Shown piece after piece: positions 43,397-51,937 of a stretch of DNA of 64,000 nt; position 1 is the stretch's first letter; every line of letters begins with the position of its first letter. Made by a program: the position numbers and the translations under genes. The stretch is from Luteimonas galliterrae (GTDB lineage: Bacteria > Pseudomonadota > Gammaproteobacteria > Xanthomonadales > Xanthomonadaceae): NCBI RefSeq assembly GCF_023374055.1, contig NZ_JAMBEP010000001.1, positions 1,364,001 to 1,428,000 on the forward strand. Direction: 5' to 3'. The notes below the pieces were generated by a model, which did no database searches, was not told the origin of the DNA, and saw only the letters and a program-made list of their open reading frames with translations.

Positions 43397-44629
43397 ATGG
43401 TCTCCTCCGCCGACACCCGCTGGGATGGACTGATCGTCGGCGCCTCGCTAGCGACGCTGGACGCCGACGCCGGTTACGGCGCCATCGAAGACGGCGCGCT
43501 CGGCTGGCGCGACGGCATGCTGAGCTACGTCGGCCCGCGCGCCGCCCTGCCCGATTCGCCGGCGGCGCTCGCCGAACAAGTCGTCGACGCCGACGGCGGC
43601 TGGATCACGCCCGGGCTGGTCGATTGCCATACCCACCTGGTCTTCGCCGGCGATCGCGCCGGCGAATTCGAGCAGCGTCTGCAGGGCGCCAGCTACGAGC
43701 AGATCGCGCGCGCCGGCGGCGGCATCGTCTCGACCGTCCGCGCCACCCGCGCCGCGGACGAGCAACAACTGCTGGCGCAATCGTTGCCGCGCGCGCAGGC
43801 GCTGCTCGCCGACGGCGTCACCACGCTCGAGATCAAATCGGGCTACGGCCTGGACTACGACAACGAACGCAAGATGCTGCGCGTCGCGCGCCGCATCGGC
43901 GAAGCGCTCGGCGTCGGCGTGCGCGCCACGTTCCTCGGCGCGCATGCGTTGCCGCCCGAATTCGCGGGCGATCCGGACGGCTATATCGATCGTGTTTGCG
44001 AATGGCTGCCGCGCCTGCATGGCGAAGGGCTGGTCGATGCGGTGGACGCGTTCTGCGAGCGCATCGGCTTCGACGCCGTGCAGACGCGGCGCGTATTCGA
44101 AACCGCCCGCACGCTCGGCTTGCCGGTGAAACTTCACGCCGACCAGCTGAGCGACGGCCAGGGTGCGGCGCTGGTGGCCGAGTTCGGCGGGTTGTCGGCC
44201 GACCACGTAGAACACACTTCGCTCGACGGCGTGCGCGCGATGGCCGAGCACGGCACCGCCGCGGTGCTGCTGCCCGGCGCTTTCCATGTTCTGCGGGAGA
44301 CGAAACTCCCGCCGCTCGACGAGTTCCGCGCCCAGCACGTGCCGATGGCGGTGGCGACCGACTGCAATCCGGGCACCTCGCCGCTGCAATCGCTGCGCCT
44401 GGCGATGTCGCTGGCCTGTACGCATTTCAAGCTGACGCCGGAAGAAGCGCTGCGCGGCGCGACGGTCCATGGCGCGCGCGCGCTCGGCCTGAGCGACCGC
44501 GGCGCGTTGCGCGTCGGCGCCAGGGCCGACTTCGTGCATTGGGCGGTTTCGCGGCCAGCCGAGCTTTGCTATTGGCTAGGCGGCGGGCTGGCGCGGTCCG
44601 TTTACGCAGGCGGGCGCAAACTCGTCTGA
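43397..44629 (+). CDS. hutI: Imidazolonepropionase
   Basis: A 410-residue amidohydrolase, third enzyme of histidine degradation, opening imidazolonepropionate to formiminoglutamate. Metal and substrate motifs: [51 protein letters not shown] and [14 protein letters not shown] 43397 follows CGGA closely. Together with hutU and hutF it gives the pathway that uses the two-step HutF route; the histidase gene is not in the window. Confidence 0.97.
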   Translation: MVSSADTRWDGLIVGASLATLDADAGYGAIEDGALGWRDGMLSYVGPRAALPDSPAALAEQVVDADGGWITPGLVDCHTHLVFAGDRAGEFEQRLQGASYEQIARAGGGIVSTVRATRAADEQQLLAQSLPRAQALLADGVTTLEIKSGYGLDYDNERKMLRVARRIGEALGVGVRATFLGAHALPPEFAGDPDGYIDRVCEWLPRLHGEGLVDAVDAFCERIGFDAVQTRRVFETARTLGLPVKLHADQLSDGQGAALVAEFGGLSADHVEHTSLDGVRAMAEHGTAAVLLPGAFHVLRETKLPPLDEFRAQHVPMAVATDCNPGTSPLQSLRLAMSLACTHFKLTPEEALRGATVHGARALGLSDRGALRVGARADFVHWAVSRPAELCYWLGGGLARSVYAGGRKLV

Positions 44630-44663
44630 TCCATTCGTTTTCATTCCTGTTGGGGAGCATGCA

Positions 44664-45857
44664 ATGCGTTCGAAAGCCATCGCCGTTTCCATCTTGTTCG
44701 CCCTGTCCGCGCCCGCGGTTGCCGCCGACGCCGCCGCGCAGAAGCTTGCGCAGGACGCGGTCATCGTCGACACCCACATCGACGCGCCCGGCGGCCTGAC
44801 GGACCACTGGGCGGAACTCGGCAAGGATGCGCTGAAGTTCGAATTCGACTATCCGAAGGCGCGCAAAGGCGGGCTGGATGTGGCCTTCATGTCGATCTAC
44901 ACCTCGGCCAAGCAGGACGACGACGGCAGCGCGTGGCAGGTGGCCAACGAGATGATCGACGCGGTCGAAGCGCTGGCCGCGCGCAATCCGGACAAGTTCG
45001 CGCTGCTGCGCTCGCCCAAGGACGTCGAACGCCTGCGCCAGGGCGGCCGCGTGCTGCTGCCGCTGGGCATGGAGAACGGCGCGCCGATCGGCGACGACCT
45101 GTCGCAAGTGCAGTTCTTCTTCGACCGCGGCGTGCGCTATATCACCCTCGCCCACAGCGCGGCGAACCGGATCGCGGATTCGTCCTACGGCGTGGAACGC
45201 AAATGGCATGGGCTGAGCCCGTTCGGCAAGAAGGTCGTCGCCGAGATGAACCGGCTCGGCATCATGGTCGACGTCTCGCACATCTCGGACGAATCGGCGC
45301 GCGACACGATCGCCGCCAGCCGCGCGCCGGTGATCGCCAGCCACTCCGCCTTCCGCCATTTCACGCCGGATTTCGAGCGCAACATCAGCGACGAGCTGGC
45401 CAAGGCCGTCGCGGAAAAAGGCGGGGTGGTGCAGATTCCGTTCGGCATCGCCTTCGTCAATCCGAAGAGCGCCGCCGATACGCAGGCGCATTTCCGCGCC
45501 ATCGACGAGCTCAACAAGCGCAACGAAGCACTGAAGGCCGCGGGCAAGCCGCTGGAGAGCAAGGACGCCTTCGACGAGGCCTGGGCAAAGGCGCATCCGG
45601 CGCCGCCGACCAAGATCGATGCGGTGCTGGACCAGATCGATTATGCGGTGAAGCTGATCGGCGTCGACCACGTCGGCATCGGCTCGGACTTCGACGGCGT
45701 CGGCGGCGAACTGCCCGACGGCCTGCGCACCGTGGCCGATTTTCCGAACCTGGTCGCGGGCTTGCAGGCGCGCGGCTACAAGGACGAAGACATCCGCAAG
45801 ATCCTCGGCGGCAATCTGCTGCGGGTTTGGACCGCAGTAGAAGCAGCGGCCCGATAA
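44664..45857 (+). CDS. Membrane dipeptidase (M19), exported
   Basis: A 397-residue zinc dipeptidase with a signal peptide (ILFALSAPAVAAD). M19 signatures are VIVDTHIDAPGG (first His and Asp ligands), PLGMENGAPIG (bridging Glu), YITLAHSAANRIADSS, DVSHISDESARD, PVIASHSAFR and HVGIGSDFDGVGG. It would cleave dipeptides in the periplasm. It follows hutI by 34 bp, so amino-acid catabolism may link the two (inference). Confidence 0.94.
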   Translation: MRSKAIAVSILFALSAPAVAADAAAQKLAQDAVIVDTHIDAPGGLTDHWAELGKDALKFEFDYPKARKGGLDVAFMSIYTSAKQDDDGSAWQVANEMIDAVEALAARNPDKFALLRSPKDVERLRQGGRVLLPLGMENGAPIGDDLSQVQFFFDRGVRYITLAHSAANRIADSSYGVERKWHGLSPFGKKVVAEMNRLGIMVDVSHISDESARDTIAASRAPVIASHSAFRHFTPDFERNISDELAKAVAEKGGVVQIPFGIAFVNPKSAADTQAHFRAIDELNKRNEALKAAGKPLESKDAFDEAWAKAHPAPPTKIDAVLDQIDYAVKLIGVDHVGIGSDFDGVGGELPDGLRTVADFPNLVAGLQARGYKDEDIRKILGGNLLRVWTAVEAAAR

Positions 45858-45919
45858 TTCGCAGCGGAACAGGCTCCGCCACTCCCTCTAAGGAGGGAAG
45901 TTGCTTGGCTCTTGGCTCT

Positions 45920-46759
45920 GTAGCGGAGCTCGCTCCGCTGCTCTTGCTCCGCCTTTGTAGGGCGAGACTTGCCCCCGTTGCTCTTGCTCTTAAGCCGTTC
46001 GCTCTTAAGCCGTTCGCTCTTAAGCCGTTCGCTCTTATGCCGTTCGCTCTTATGCCGTTCGCTCTTATGCCGTTCGCTCTTATGCCGTTCGCTCTTAAGC
46101 CGTTCGCTCTTATGCCGTTCGCTCTTAAGCCGTTCGCTCTTATGTCGTTTGCTTTTAAGCCGTCATCCCAGCGAACGCTGGGACCCATCTTGCTCTTGCT
46201 CTCGCGCTTGCCCTTGCCCCTAAGCCGTCATCCCGGCGAAGGCCGGGATCCAGGCCCGCGTCCTGGCGGCTTGCGCTGCGACTCGCGCCATGGAAAAAGG
46301 CTTCCGGGCTGCGCCCGGGTCACTTTCTTTGTTGGCCCAAAGAAAGTAACCCAAGAAAGGGCCTGAACTGCGGTGCGATGCGTCGCACCTGAAAGTCCGC
46401 CAGCGGACCTGCTTTCGTCGCAGGTGACCTTCTTACGCAGGTACTAGATTTTGATTCGCAGCGTATGGGTGACGTGGCTTTTGCGGGTTTGCGCTAAGGA
46501 GGCGTTCTGGTCGATCGCCCCGAATCTGAATGTCGAAGCGACGGAGGAATCCCGAGGGCCGGCGAACGGTGGCCAAGAACACGAGGTAACCCCATCGCCG
46601 GGATCCCTTCCAAAGGCCCTTTCTTTGGTTACTTCTCTTTTTGGGCCCCACAAAAAGAAAGTAACTCGGCCGCGGTTTGAGCGGACGAAACCCCGGCCCA
46701 GAGGGCCGGCAGAGCCGACAAACCCACCAGCAAAGGCAGCGGAGCAAGCTCCGCTCTAC
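45920..46759. repeat. Composite repeat, copy 1
   Basis: An ~840-bp non-coding block bounded by GTAGCGGAGCTCGCTCCGCT (45920) and its near complement ending GCAAGCTCCGCTCTAC (46736-46759). Inside lie the 15-bp tandem array, two GTCATCCC palindromes (46160-46190 and 46226-46252), and a ~340-bp core (46322-46662) whose ends are ~45-bp imperfect inverted repeats (ACTTTCTTTGTTGGCCCAAA at left, its complement at right). It is near-identical over ~600 bp to 62941-63570. No transposase is present. It covers the ~1.07-kb gap before the THX gene. Confidence 0.85.
45991..46155. repeat. 15-bp tandem array (11 units)
   Basis: Eleven 15-bp units TA(A/T)GCCGTTCGCTCT run without gaps; the last unit is diverged (TATGTCGTTTGCTTT). 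The twelfth position turns directly into TAAGCCGTCATCCC, the start of a GTCAT palindrome, so the unit looks derived from that palindrome's edge. Confidence 0.92.
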
Positions 46760-46887
46760 AGAGCAACAACAAATTTCTCCGGCCCCTCTTTTTCCAAAGA
46801 GGGGAGACAAGCCAAGGCGATGGATCCCGGCCTTCGCGGGGATGACGGCTTTGAGCAACAGCGAGGCAAAGCCCCGCTCTGCAAAGC

Positions 46888-46912
46888 AAAAAGCCCCGCG
46901 ATGCGGGGCTTT
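46888..46912 (-). terminator. Rho-independent terminator of the THX gene
   Basis: Read on the minus strand, AAAGCCCCGCATCGCGGGGC followed by TTTTT makes a strong GC hairpin with a T-run, 20 bases after the THX stop codon. Confidence 0.88.
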
Positions 46913-46932
46913 CTATGGTCGCCAGCGCCGGA

Positions 46933-47127
46933 TTATTCGGACTTGCCGGCAACCTTTTTGGCCACGGCCTTCTTGGCCGGCGCCTTGGCAGCCGTCTTGG
47001 TCGCAGCCTTCTTGGCTACCGGCGACGCGCTGGCGCCGGAGGCCTTGGCCGTGGCGTGCGAGCGCGCATTGCCGTAGCTGGAGTTGTAGCGCTTGCCCTT
47101 GGCGGTCTTGCGGTCGCCCTTGCCCAT
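46933..47127 (-). CDS. 30S ribosomal protein THX family, Ala/Lys-extended
   Basis: A 64-residue basic protein. Its first ~25 residues, MGKGDRKTAKGKRYNSSYGN, match the THX family of small 30S-associated proteins, which fit in a cavity at the top of the 30S head in Thermus. The remaining ~40 residues (KAATKTAAKAPAKKAVAKKV) are a histone-H1-like Lys/Ala-rich tail. A strong terminator follows. Confidence 0.85.
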   Translation of the reverse strand: MGKGDRKTAKGKRYNSSYGNARSHATAKASGASASPVAKKAATKTAAKAPAKKAVAKKVAGKSE

Positions 47128-47219
47128 CGTAGTGCTCCTGATCTTGTTGACGTGCTTCGTTGAATTCGCGTGCGCCGGTATAGCCGCGCAGGACCGCGAA
47201 TGCTAGCACGTAGCGCCGG

Positions 47220-47627
47220 TCAGGCGCTTTCCGCCGCGGCAGCGGCCGCGTGGGTGAGGCGCAGATTGACGAAGTGCGCGGCCGCCAGCATCAGACCGCC
47301 GATGGTCATCAGCGCGGCATGGGTCAGATCGTGGTGGTGCAGCGGACTGAACGTAGCCAGCCAGACCAGGGCCAGCGCCGGCAGCAGCAACGCCCAGGCA
47401 CGGAACACACGGTGGCGGCGGTAACCCAAAGTCAGCGTGGTGGCGGCCAACAGCGTCGCGAAGATCACGAAGGCCTGATCCAGGTCGATCCAGCCGCCGA
47501 TATTCAGGCCGAAAGCCGGCAATAGCGCGACCAGGATCGGCAACAGCGCGCAATGGATCGCGCAGAGGAATGAGGCGGCGAAACCGAACCGGTCGGCTCG
47601 GTGCAGGGCGGATGGCGTGCTGGACAT
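47220..47627 (-). CDS. MerC-domain membrane protein
   Basis: A 135-residue inner-membrane protein with four hydrophobic helices. CAIHCALLPILVALLP in the first helix is the MerC metal-binding pair (CxxxC), and a His-rich loop (SPLHHHDLTHAA) follows the third. MerC proteins carry Hg(II), but chromosomal relatives next to zinc receptors are thought to move zinc. It is divergent from the ZnuD-like gene across a 69-bp gap holding a Zur-box-like site. Confidence 0.85.
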   Translation of the reverse strand: MSSTPSALHRADRFGFAASFLCAIHCALLPILVALLPAFGLNIGGWIDLDQAFVIFATLLAATTLTLGYRRHRVFRAWALLLPALALVWLATFSPLHHHDLTHAALMTIGGLMLAAAHFVNLRLTHAAAAAAESA

Positions 47628-47653
47628 GACTTTTGTGGGATGCGGCCGATTTT

Positions 47654-47671
47654 GGAACATTATAACATCTC
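47654..47671. promoter_or_regulatory. Zur-box-like site
   Basis: On the minus strand GAGATGTTATAATGTTCC matches the first half of the gammaproteobacterial Zur consensus (GAAATGTTATANTATAAC). It lies in the gap between the divergent MerC-like and ZnuD-like genes, so one site could repress both when zinc is plentiful. Confidence 0.7.
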
Positions 47672-47696
47672 AATCCTGGCCCATCCACCGACCTGC

Positions 47697-49871
47697 ATGA
47701 TGACCAACTCTTTGTTGCGCCGCACCCCGCTCTTCCTGGCCCTGAGCCTGACCTCCGCCCTGGCCTGGGCCGCCGACCCCATCGACCAGACCGATCCGCG
47801 CCACACCGAGCCCAAGACCCTGGATGCGGTCGAGGTGAAGGCCACCCCGCTGGCCGACACTGCCGAAAGCCTGGCGCGACCGGTCGAAGTGCTGGCGGGC
47901 GAGAAGCTGGACGAAGCCAAGGCCAATTCGCTCGGCGAGACGGTGAGCAAGCTGCCGGGCGTGCAGTCCTCGTATTTCGGGCCCGGCGTCGGCCGTCCCA
48001 TCATCCGCGGTTTCGACGGCGCCCGCGTGCAGGTGCTGAGCGACGGCCTCGGTTCGGGCGACGTGTCCACGGTCAGCGTCGACCACGCGGTCACGCTCGA
48101 ACCGTTCCTGGCCGACCAGATCGAAGTGCTGAAGGGACCGGCGACCTTGCTCTACGGCAGCGGCGCGATCGGCGGCGCGGTCAATGTGGTCGACGGCCGC
48201 GTGCCCGAATCGGCGCCCGACGAGCCGTTCCAAGGCCGCGCCGAGCTGCGTGCGGACAGCGTCAACGACGGCCGCACCGGCATGCTCCGCCTCGACGGCG
48301 GCACCGGCAACGGCCTGGTGTTCCATTTCGACGGCCTGCACCGCGAGACCGACGACTACGAGATCCCCGGTTTCGCCGAGAGCGCGCGGCAGCTGGCGGA
48401 GGAAGGCGAAACTCCGGATCCGTCTACGCGCGGCATCCTGTCCAATAGCGCCGTGCGCACCGACAGCGCCGCGCTGGGCGTGTCCTGGGTCGGCGAACGC
48501 GGCTTCTTCGGCGGCGGCTACAGCCTGTATTCCACGCGCTACGGCGTGCCCGGCCATTCGCACGAACACGGCGAGGAACACGAGGGCGAAGAAGGCGAAG
48601 AAGCACACGAAGAAGAAGGACCGGTGCACATCGTCATGGACCAGCGCCGCGCCGAAGCGCGCGCGGGCCTGAACGATATCGGCCCGTTCAAATCGCTGCG
48701 CGCCCGGGTGGCGCGCACCGAGTACACGCATACCGAATTCGAAGGCGAAGAAGTCGGCACCGTGTTCGACAACGACAGCACCGAAGGCCGCGTCGAATTG
48801 GTGCACCAGCCGTTCGGCGGTTTCGAAGGCGCCTTCGGCCTGCAGTGGGCGCAGCGCGATTTCAAGGCGATCGGCGACGAAGCCTTCGTGCCCGCTTCTA
48901 AGTCGCGCGACGCCGGCCTGTTCTGGATCGGCCAGCGGCAGTTCGGCGACGTGAAGCTCGAACTCGGCGCGCGCCACGACCAGAACAAGATCGATATCGA
49001 CGAGAGCACCGCCATCGGCCCGGACCGGGATTTCGACACCACCAGCGTGTCGGCGGCATTGAAATGGGACATCAGCGACGCGTTCCACCTGTCGTTCGGC
49101 CTGGATCGCGCACAGCGCTCGCCGACCGCCGAAGAGCTCTATTCCAACGGCCTGCACGTGGCCACCGGCAGCGTCGAACTCGGCCAGCCCGGCCTGGATG
49201 CGGAAACCGCCAACCGCGCCGAACTGGGCCTGCATTGGCATCTGGGCGCGCTGAAGTTGGGCGCGTCGCTGTACCACGTGCGCTACGACGATTTCATCTA
49301 CCTGGCCGACACCGGCGTGGAAGAACACGACGGCCCGGTGCGCCTGTGGACGCAGGACGATGCGCGTTTCAACGGCGCCGAAGGCGAGGCCGACTGGAAT
49401 TTCGCCGAGAACGGCAGCGGCAGCTGGAACCTGCGCATCTTCGGCGACGTCGTCCGCGCAGAATTGACCGGCAGCGGCACCCGCCCGGTCGACTTCTCGG
49501 TGCCGCACGGCGACCACACGCACGATTACAGCATCGAACTGGCGCGGGGCGGCAACCTGCCGCGCATCGCGCCTTGGCGAGTCGGCGGCGAGCTGCGCTG
49601 GGAACGCGGACCGCTGCGCGCGTCGCTGGGCGCGGTGCGTTACGCCGAACAGGATCGCGTCGCGCAATTCGAGAGCGAGACGCCCGGTTATACGCTGGTC
49701 GACGCGCATTTGGCCTGGCATGGCGACACCTCGGGCGGCAACGCCTGGGAAGTGTTCGTCGACGGCAGCAACCTGCTGGACAAGGAGGCGCGGGCGCATA
49801 CATCGTTCCTCAAGGATGTGGCCCCGCTGCCCGGACGCAATGTCGGCGCGGGAGTACGCATCTTCTTCTGA
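47697..49871 (+). CDS. znuD: ZnuD-like TonB-dependent zinc receptor
   Basis: A 724-residue outer-membrane receptor: signal peptide to LTSALAWAAD, plug domain (LGETVSKLPGVQSSYFGPGV, GRPIIRGFDGARVQVL, EVLKGPATLLYGSGAIGGAV), and a barrel ending in GVRIFF. A His/Glu-rich loop near residue 286 (GHSHEHGEEHEGEEGEEAHE) and PHGDHTHDY later match the zinc-capturing loops of Neisseria ZnuD. The Zur-box-like site upstream and the Zur-like gene 4 kb away support zinc import. Confidence 0.92.
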   Translation: MMTNSLLRRTPLFLALSLTSALAWAADPIDQTDPRHTEPKTLDAVEVKATPLADTAESLARPVEVLAGEKLDEAKANSLGETVSKLPGVQSSYFGPGVGRPIIRGFDGARVQVLSDGLGSGDVSTVSVDHAVTLEPFLADQIEVLKGPATLLYGSGAIGGAVNVVDGRVPESAPDEPFQGRAELRADSVNDGRTGMLRLDGGTGNGLVFHFDGLHRETDDYEIPGFAESARQLAEEGETPDPSTRGILSNSAVRTDSAALGVSWVGERGFFGGGYSLYSTRYGVPGHSHEHGEEHEGEEGEEAHEEEGPVHIVMDQRRAEARAGLNDIGPFKSLRARVARTEYTHTEFEGEEVGTVFDNDSTEGRVELVHQPFGGFEGAFGLQWAQRDFKAIGDEAFVPASKSRDAGLFWIGQRQFGDVKLELGARHDQNKIDIDESTAIGPDRDFDTTSVSAALKWDISDAFHLSFGLDRAQRSPTAEELYSNGLHVATGSVELGQPGLDAETANRAELGLHWHLGALKLGASLYHVRYDDFIYLADTGVEEHDGPVRLWTQDDARFNGAEGEADWNFAENGSGSWNLRIFGDVVRAELTGSGTRPVDFSVPHGDHTHDYSIELARGGNLPRIAPWRVGGELRWERGPLRASLGAVRYAEQDRVAQFESETPGYTLVDAHLAWHGDTSGGNAWEVFVDGSNLLDKEARAHTSFLKDVAPLPGRNVGAGVRIFF

Positions 49872-49985
49872 CCTTCCCCCACCGCGGCGGCATCCGGGCG
49901 CGACCTCATGCGCGTCCGGATGTCGTCGCGGACCTCTTGATGGATTCACGAGCCGGGCTTCGCCCGGTTTCTTTTTTTGGATGCG

Positions 49986-50076
49986 GCTCTTCGTAGGAGC
50001 GGCTTTAGCCGCGAGCTCTTGGGAGACGCCCGCGGTCAGTTAAGAGCTCGCGGCTAAAGCCGCTCTTACGAAAAGC
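49986..50076. repeat. GTAGGAGCGGCT palindrome pair
   Basis: Facing arms TCGTAGGAGCGGCTTTAGCC and GGCTAAAGCCGCTCTTACGA are separated by ~30 bases, after the ZnuD-like gene. Confidence 0.9.
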
Positions 50077-50112
50077 GAACGCCGTTCCGGCAGTTCTTGT
50101 GGTTCATGCTAT

Positions 50113-50132
50113 ATAGGTGTATATGCACATAT
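50113..50132 (+). promoter_or_regulatory. Probable MarR operator
   Basis: ATAGGTGTATATGCACATAT is a 20-bp imperfect dyad (8 of 10 positions pair), typical of AT-rich MarR sites, lying 21 bases before the MarR start codon. It probably overlaps the -10 region and mediates autorepression of the marR-MFS operon. Confidence 0.65.
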
Positions 50133-50153
50133 AACCTGCGGCTGGCCTGGAAC

Positions 50154-50597
50154 ATGCCCCAACCTACCCTCGCCCCGACCCCCTGCACTTGCTTCCGCAT
50201 GCGCAAGCTGACCCGGCTGATGACGCAGCGCTACGACCGCGCGCTCGCGGCCGCCGGCCTGAACATCAACCAGTACTCGCTGCTGCGCCGCGCCGGCATC
50301 GAACCGCGCGCCATCGGCGAACTGGCGCGGGAAATGGGCATGGACCGCACCACCCTCACCCGCGACCTGAAACCGCTCGCCGCGGCCGGCTGGGTGGATA
50401 TCGCGGCCGGCGAGGATGCGCGGCGGCGCGTGATCAAGGTCACCGCCGCCGGCCGGCGCGCGATCGCCAAGGCCAAACCGTTGTGGCGCGAGGCGCAGGA
50501 CGAGATCGAAGGCCTGATCGGCAGCGCAGGCACGCAAAGACTCCATGCGCAGCTCGATTCCGCCCTGCGCCGGCTGCAATCCGGAGACGCACGATGA
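50154..50597 (+). CDS. MarR family transcriptional regulator
   Basis: A 147-residue regulator: CFRMRKLTRLMTQRYDRAL is the dimer helix, RAIGELAREMGMDRTTLTRDLKPL the recognition HTH, and GEDARRRVIKVTAAG the wing. The cysteines at CTCF near the N-terminus are often ligand or redox sensors. Its stop overlaps the ATG of the MFS transporter it probably represses. ATG 50154 was chosen over one 57 bases upstream because the operator lies between them. Confidence 0.9.
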   Translation: MPQPTLAPTPCTCFRMRKLTRLMTQRYDRALAAAGLNINQYSLLRRAGIEPRAIGELAREMGMDRTTLTRDLKPLAAAGWVDIAAGEDARRRVIKVTAAGRRAIAKAKPLWREAQDEIEGLIGSAGTQRLHAQLDSALRRLQSGDAR

Positions 50598-51835
50598 ACG
50601 CGTCGATACAACGCAGCGCCTCCGTCTGGCCGCTGGTGCTGGCCGCCGGCGCCATGCTGATGATCACCATGGGCGTGCGCCAATCGCTCGGGCTGTTCGT
50701 GAAACCGATCGGCGAGAGCACCGGGCTCAGCATCGTCGACATCAGTTTCGCGCTGGCCGTAGGCCAGTTCGTCTGGGGCGCCGTACAGCCCGTGTTCGGC
50801 GCGCTGGCCGACCAGCGCGGTTCCGGACGCGTGCTTGTCGCCGGCGGCGTCCTGCTGGCTGCGGGCATGGCGCTGACGCCGGCGTTCGCTTCGTCGTGGG
50901 GTCTGCTGGTCACGTTGGGCCTGCTTGGCGCAGCCGGCGCAGGCGCGGGCAGTTTCTCGATACTCATCGGCGCCACCGCGCAGCGCATTCCCGCGGAGAA
51001 ACGTTCGATGGCGGCCGGCGTAATCAATGCCGGCGGCTCCTTCGGCCAGTTCCTGTTCGCGCCGTTCGCGCAAGCGGTGATCAGCGCCGCAGGCTGGGCG
51101 GCCGGCATGTGGGCGCTGGCGGTCTCCGCGCTCGCCACGCTGCCGCTGGCATGGCCGTTGCGCTCGCGCAAGGCACCGCCCTCGCCCGCTGCAGCGGCCG
51201 CCGCTGCCACGGACGCAAGCCACATCGGATTGCGCGAGCAACTGCGCGTCGCTGCGCGCGACCGCAGCTATTGGCTGCTGCATCTGGGTTTCTTCACCTG
51301 CGGCGTGCACATCGCTTTCCTGGTGACGCACTTGCCCAGCGAGATCGCGCTATGCGGATTGTCCGAAGGCGTATCGGCCACGGCGCTCGCGCTGATCGGC
51401 CTGTTCAACGTCGGCGGCAGCCTCGCCGCCGGTTGGCTCGGCCAGCGCTACCGGATGAAGTCGCTGCTGGCGCTGATGTACGCCAGCCGTGCGGCGATGA
51501 TCGCGATCTACCTCGTGTCGCCGCCGACGCCGGTCGTGTTCTACGTGTTCGCCGCGGGCCTGGGCCTGACCTGGCTGGCGACGGTGCCGCCGACCGCGGG
51601 CCTGGTCGGCAAGCTGTTCGGGCCGCGTTACCTGGGCACGCTGTTCGGGCTGACGCTGTTCTCGCACCAGATCGGCGGCTTCTTCGGCGCTTGGGTCGGC
51701 GGCCTGGTGATCGAGCGCTTCGGCGACTACACCTGGATGTGGTACGCCGACATGGTGCTGGCGCTGCTGGCGGCGGTGGCGAACCTGCCGATACGCGAGA
51801 CGCGGATCGTGCGCAGCGCCGTCGCAACGGCATAG
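50594..51835 (+). CDS. MFS transporter
   Basis: A 413-residue major facilitator protein with 12 predicted membrane helices. The loop 2-3 motif appears as GALADQRGSGRVLVAG, and the second-half counterpart as AGWLGQRYRMKSLLALMYA. The overall pattern (GVRQSLGLFVKPI at the start) resembles the oxalate:formate/monocarboxylate-type or YbfB-like group. The substrate is unknown. Its ATG overlaps the marR stop. Confidence 0.92.
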   Translation: MNASIQRSASVWPLVLAAGAMLMITMGVRQSLGLFVKPIGESTGLSIVDISFALAVGQFVWGAVQPVFGALADQRGSGRVLVAGGVLLAAGMALTPAFASSWGLLVTLGLLGAAGAGAGSFSILIGATAQRIPAEKRSMAAGVINAGGSFGQFLFAPFAQAVISAAGWAAGMWALAVSALATLPLAWPLRSRKAPPSPAAAAAAATDASHIGLREQLRVAARDRSYWLLHLGFFTCGVHIAFLVTHLPSEIALCGLSEGVSATALALIGLFNVGGSLAAGWLGQRYRMKSLLALMYASRAAMIAIYLVSPPTPVVFYVFAAGLGLTWLATVPPTAGLVGKLFGPRYLGTLFGLTLFSHQIGGFFGAWVGGLVIERFGDYTWMWYADMVLALLAAVANLPIRETRIVRSAVATA

Positions 51836-51931
51836 CTTTTCGTAGGAGCGGCTTCAGCCGCGAGCTCTTTCTTTCAAGATTCCGCGATCTGATGGAAAGA
51901 GCTCGCGGCTGAAGCCGCTCCTACGAAAAGC
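51835..51931. repeat. GTAGGAGCGGCT palindrome pair
   Basis: Near-perfect facing arms (TTTCGTAGGAGCGGCTTCAG and its complement) lie between the convergent MFS and zur-like genes; they could terminate transcription from both sides. Confidence 0.92.
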
Positions 51932-51937
51932 CGGGTT

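Noticed and set aside
45991-46155. CRISPR array
   Set aside because: Units are 15 bp and directly adjacent, with no unique spacers and no cas genes nearby.
45969-46223. Pentapeptide-repeat protein encoded by the 15-bp array
   Set aside because: The array is 15 bp per unit, so every frame without a stop gives a pentapeptide repeat. It lies in a non-coding composite repeat with no ribosome-binding site.
45920-46759. Insertion sequence
   Set aside because: No transposase ORF is present in either copy. It was kept as a repeat of unknown mobility.
47670-49949. Long open frame antisense to the ZnuD-like gene
   Set aside because: Same composition artefact; the plus strand encodes a complete TonB receptor.
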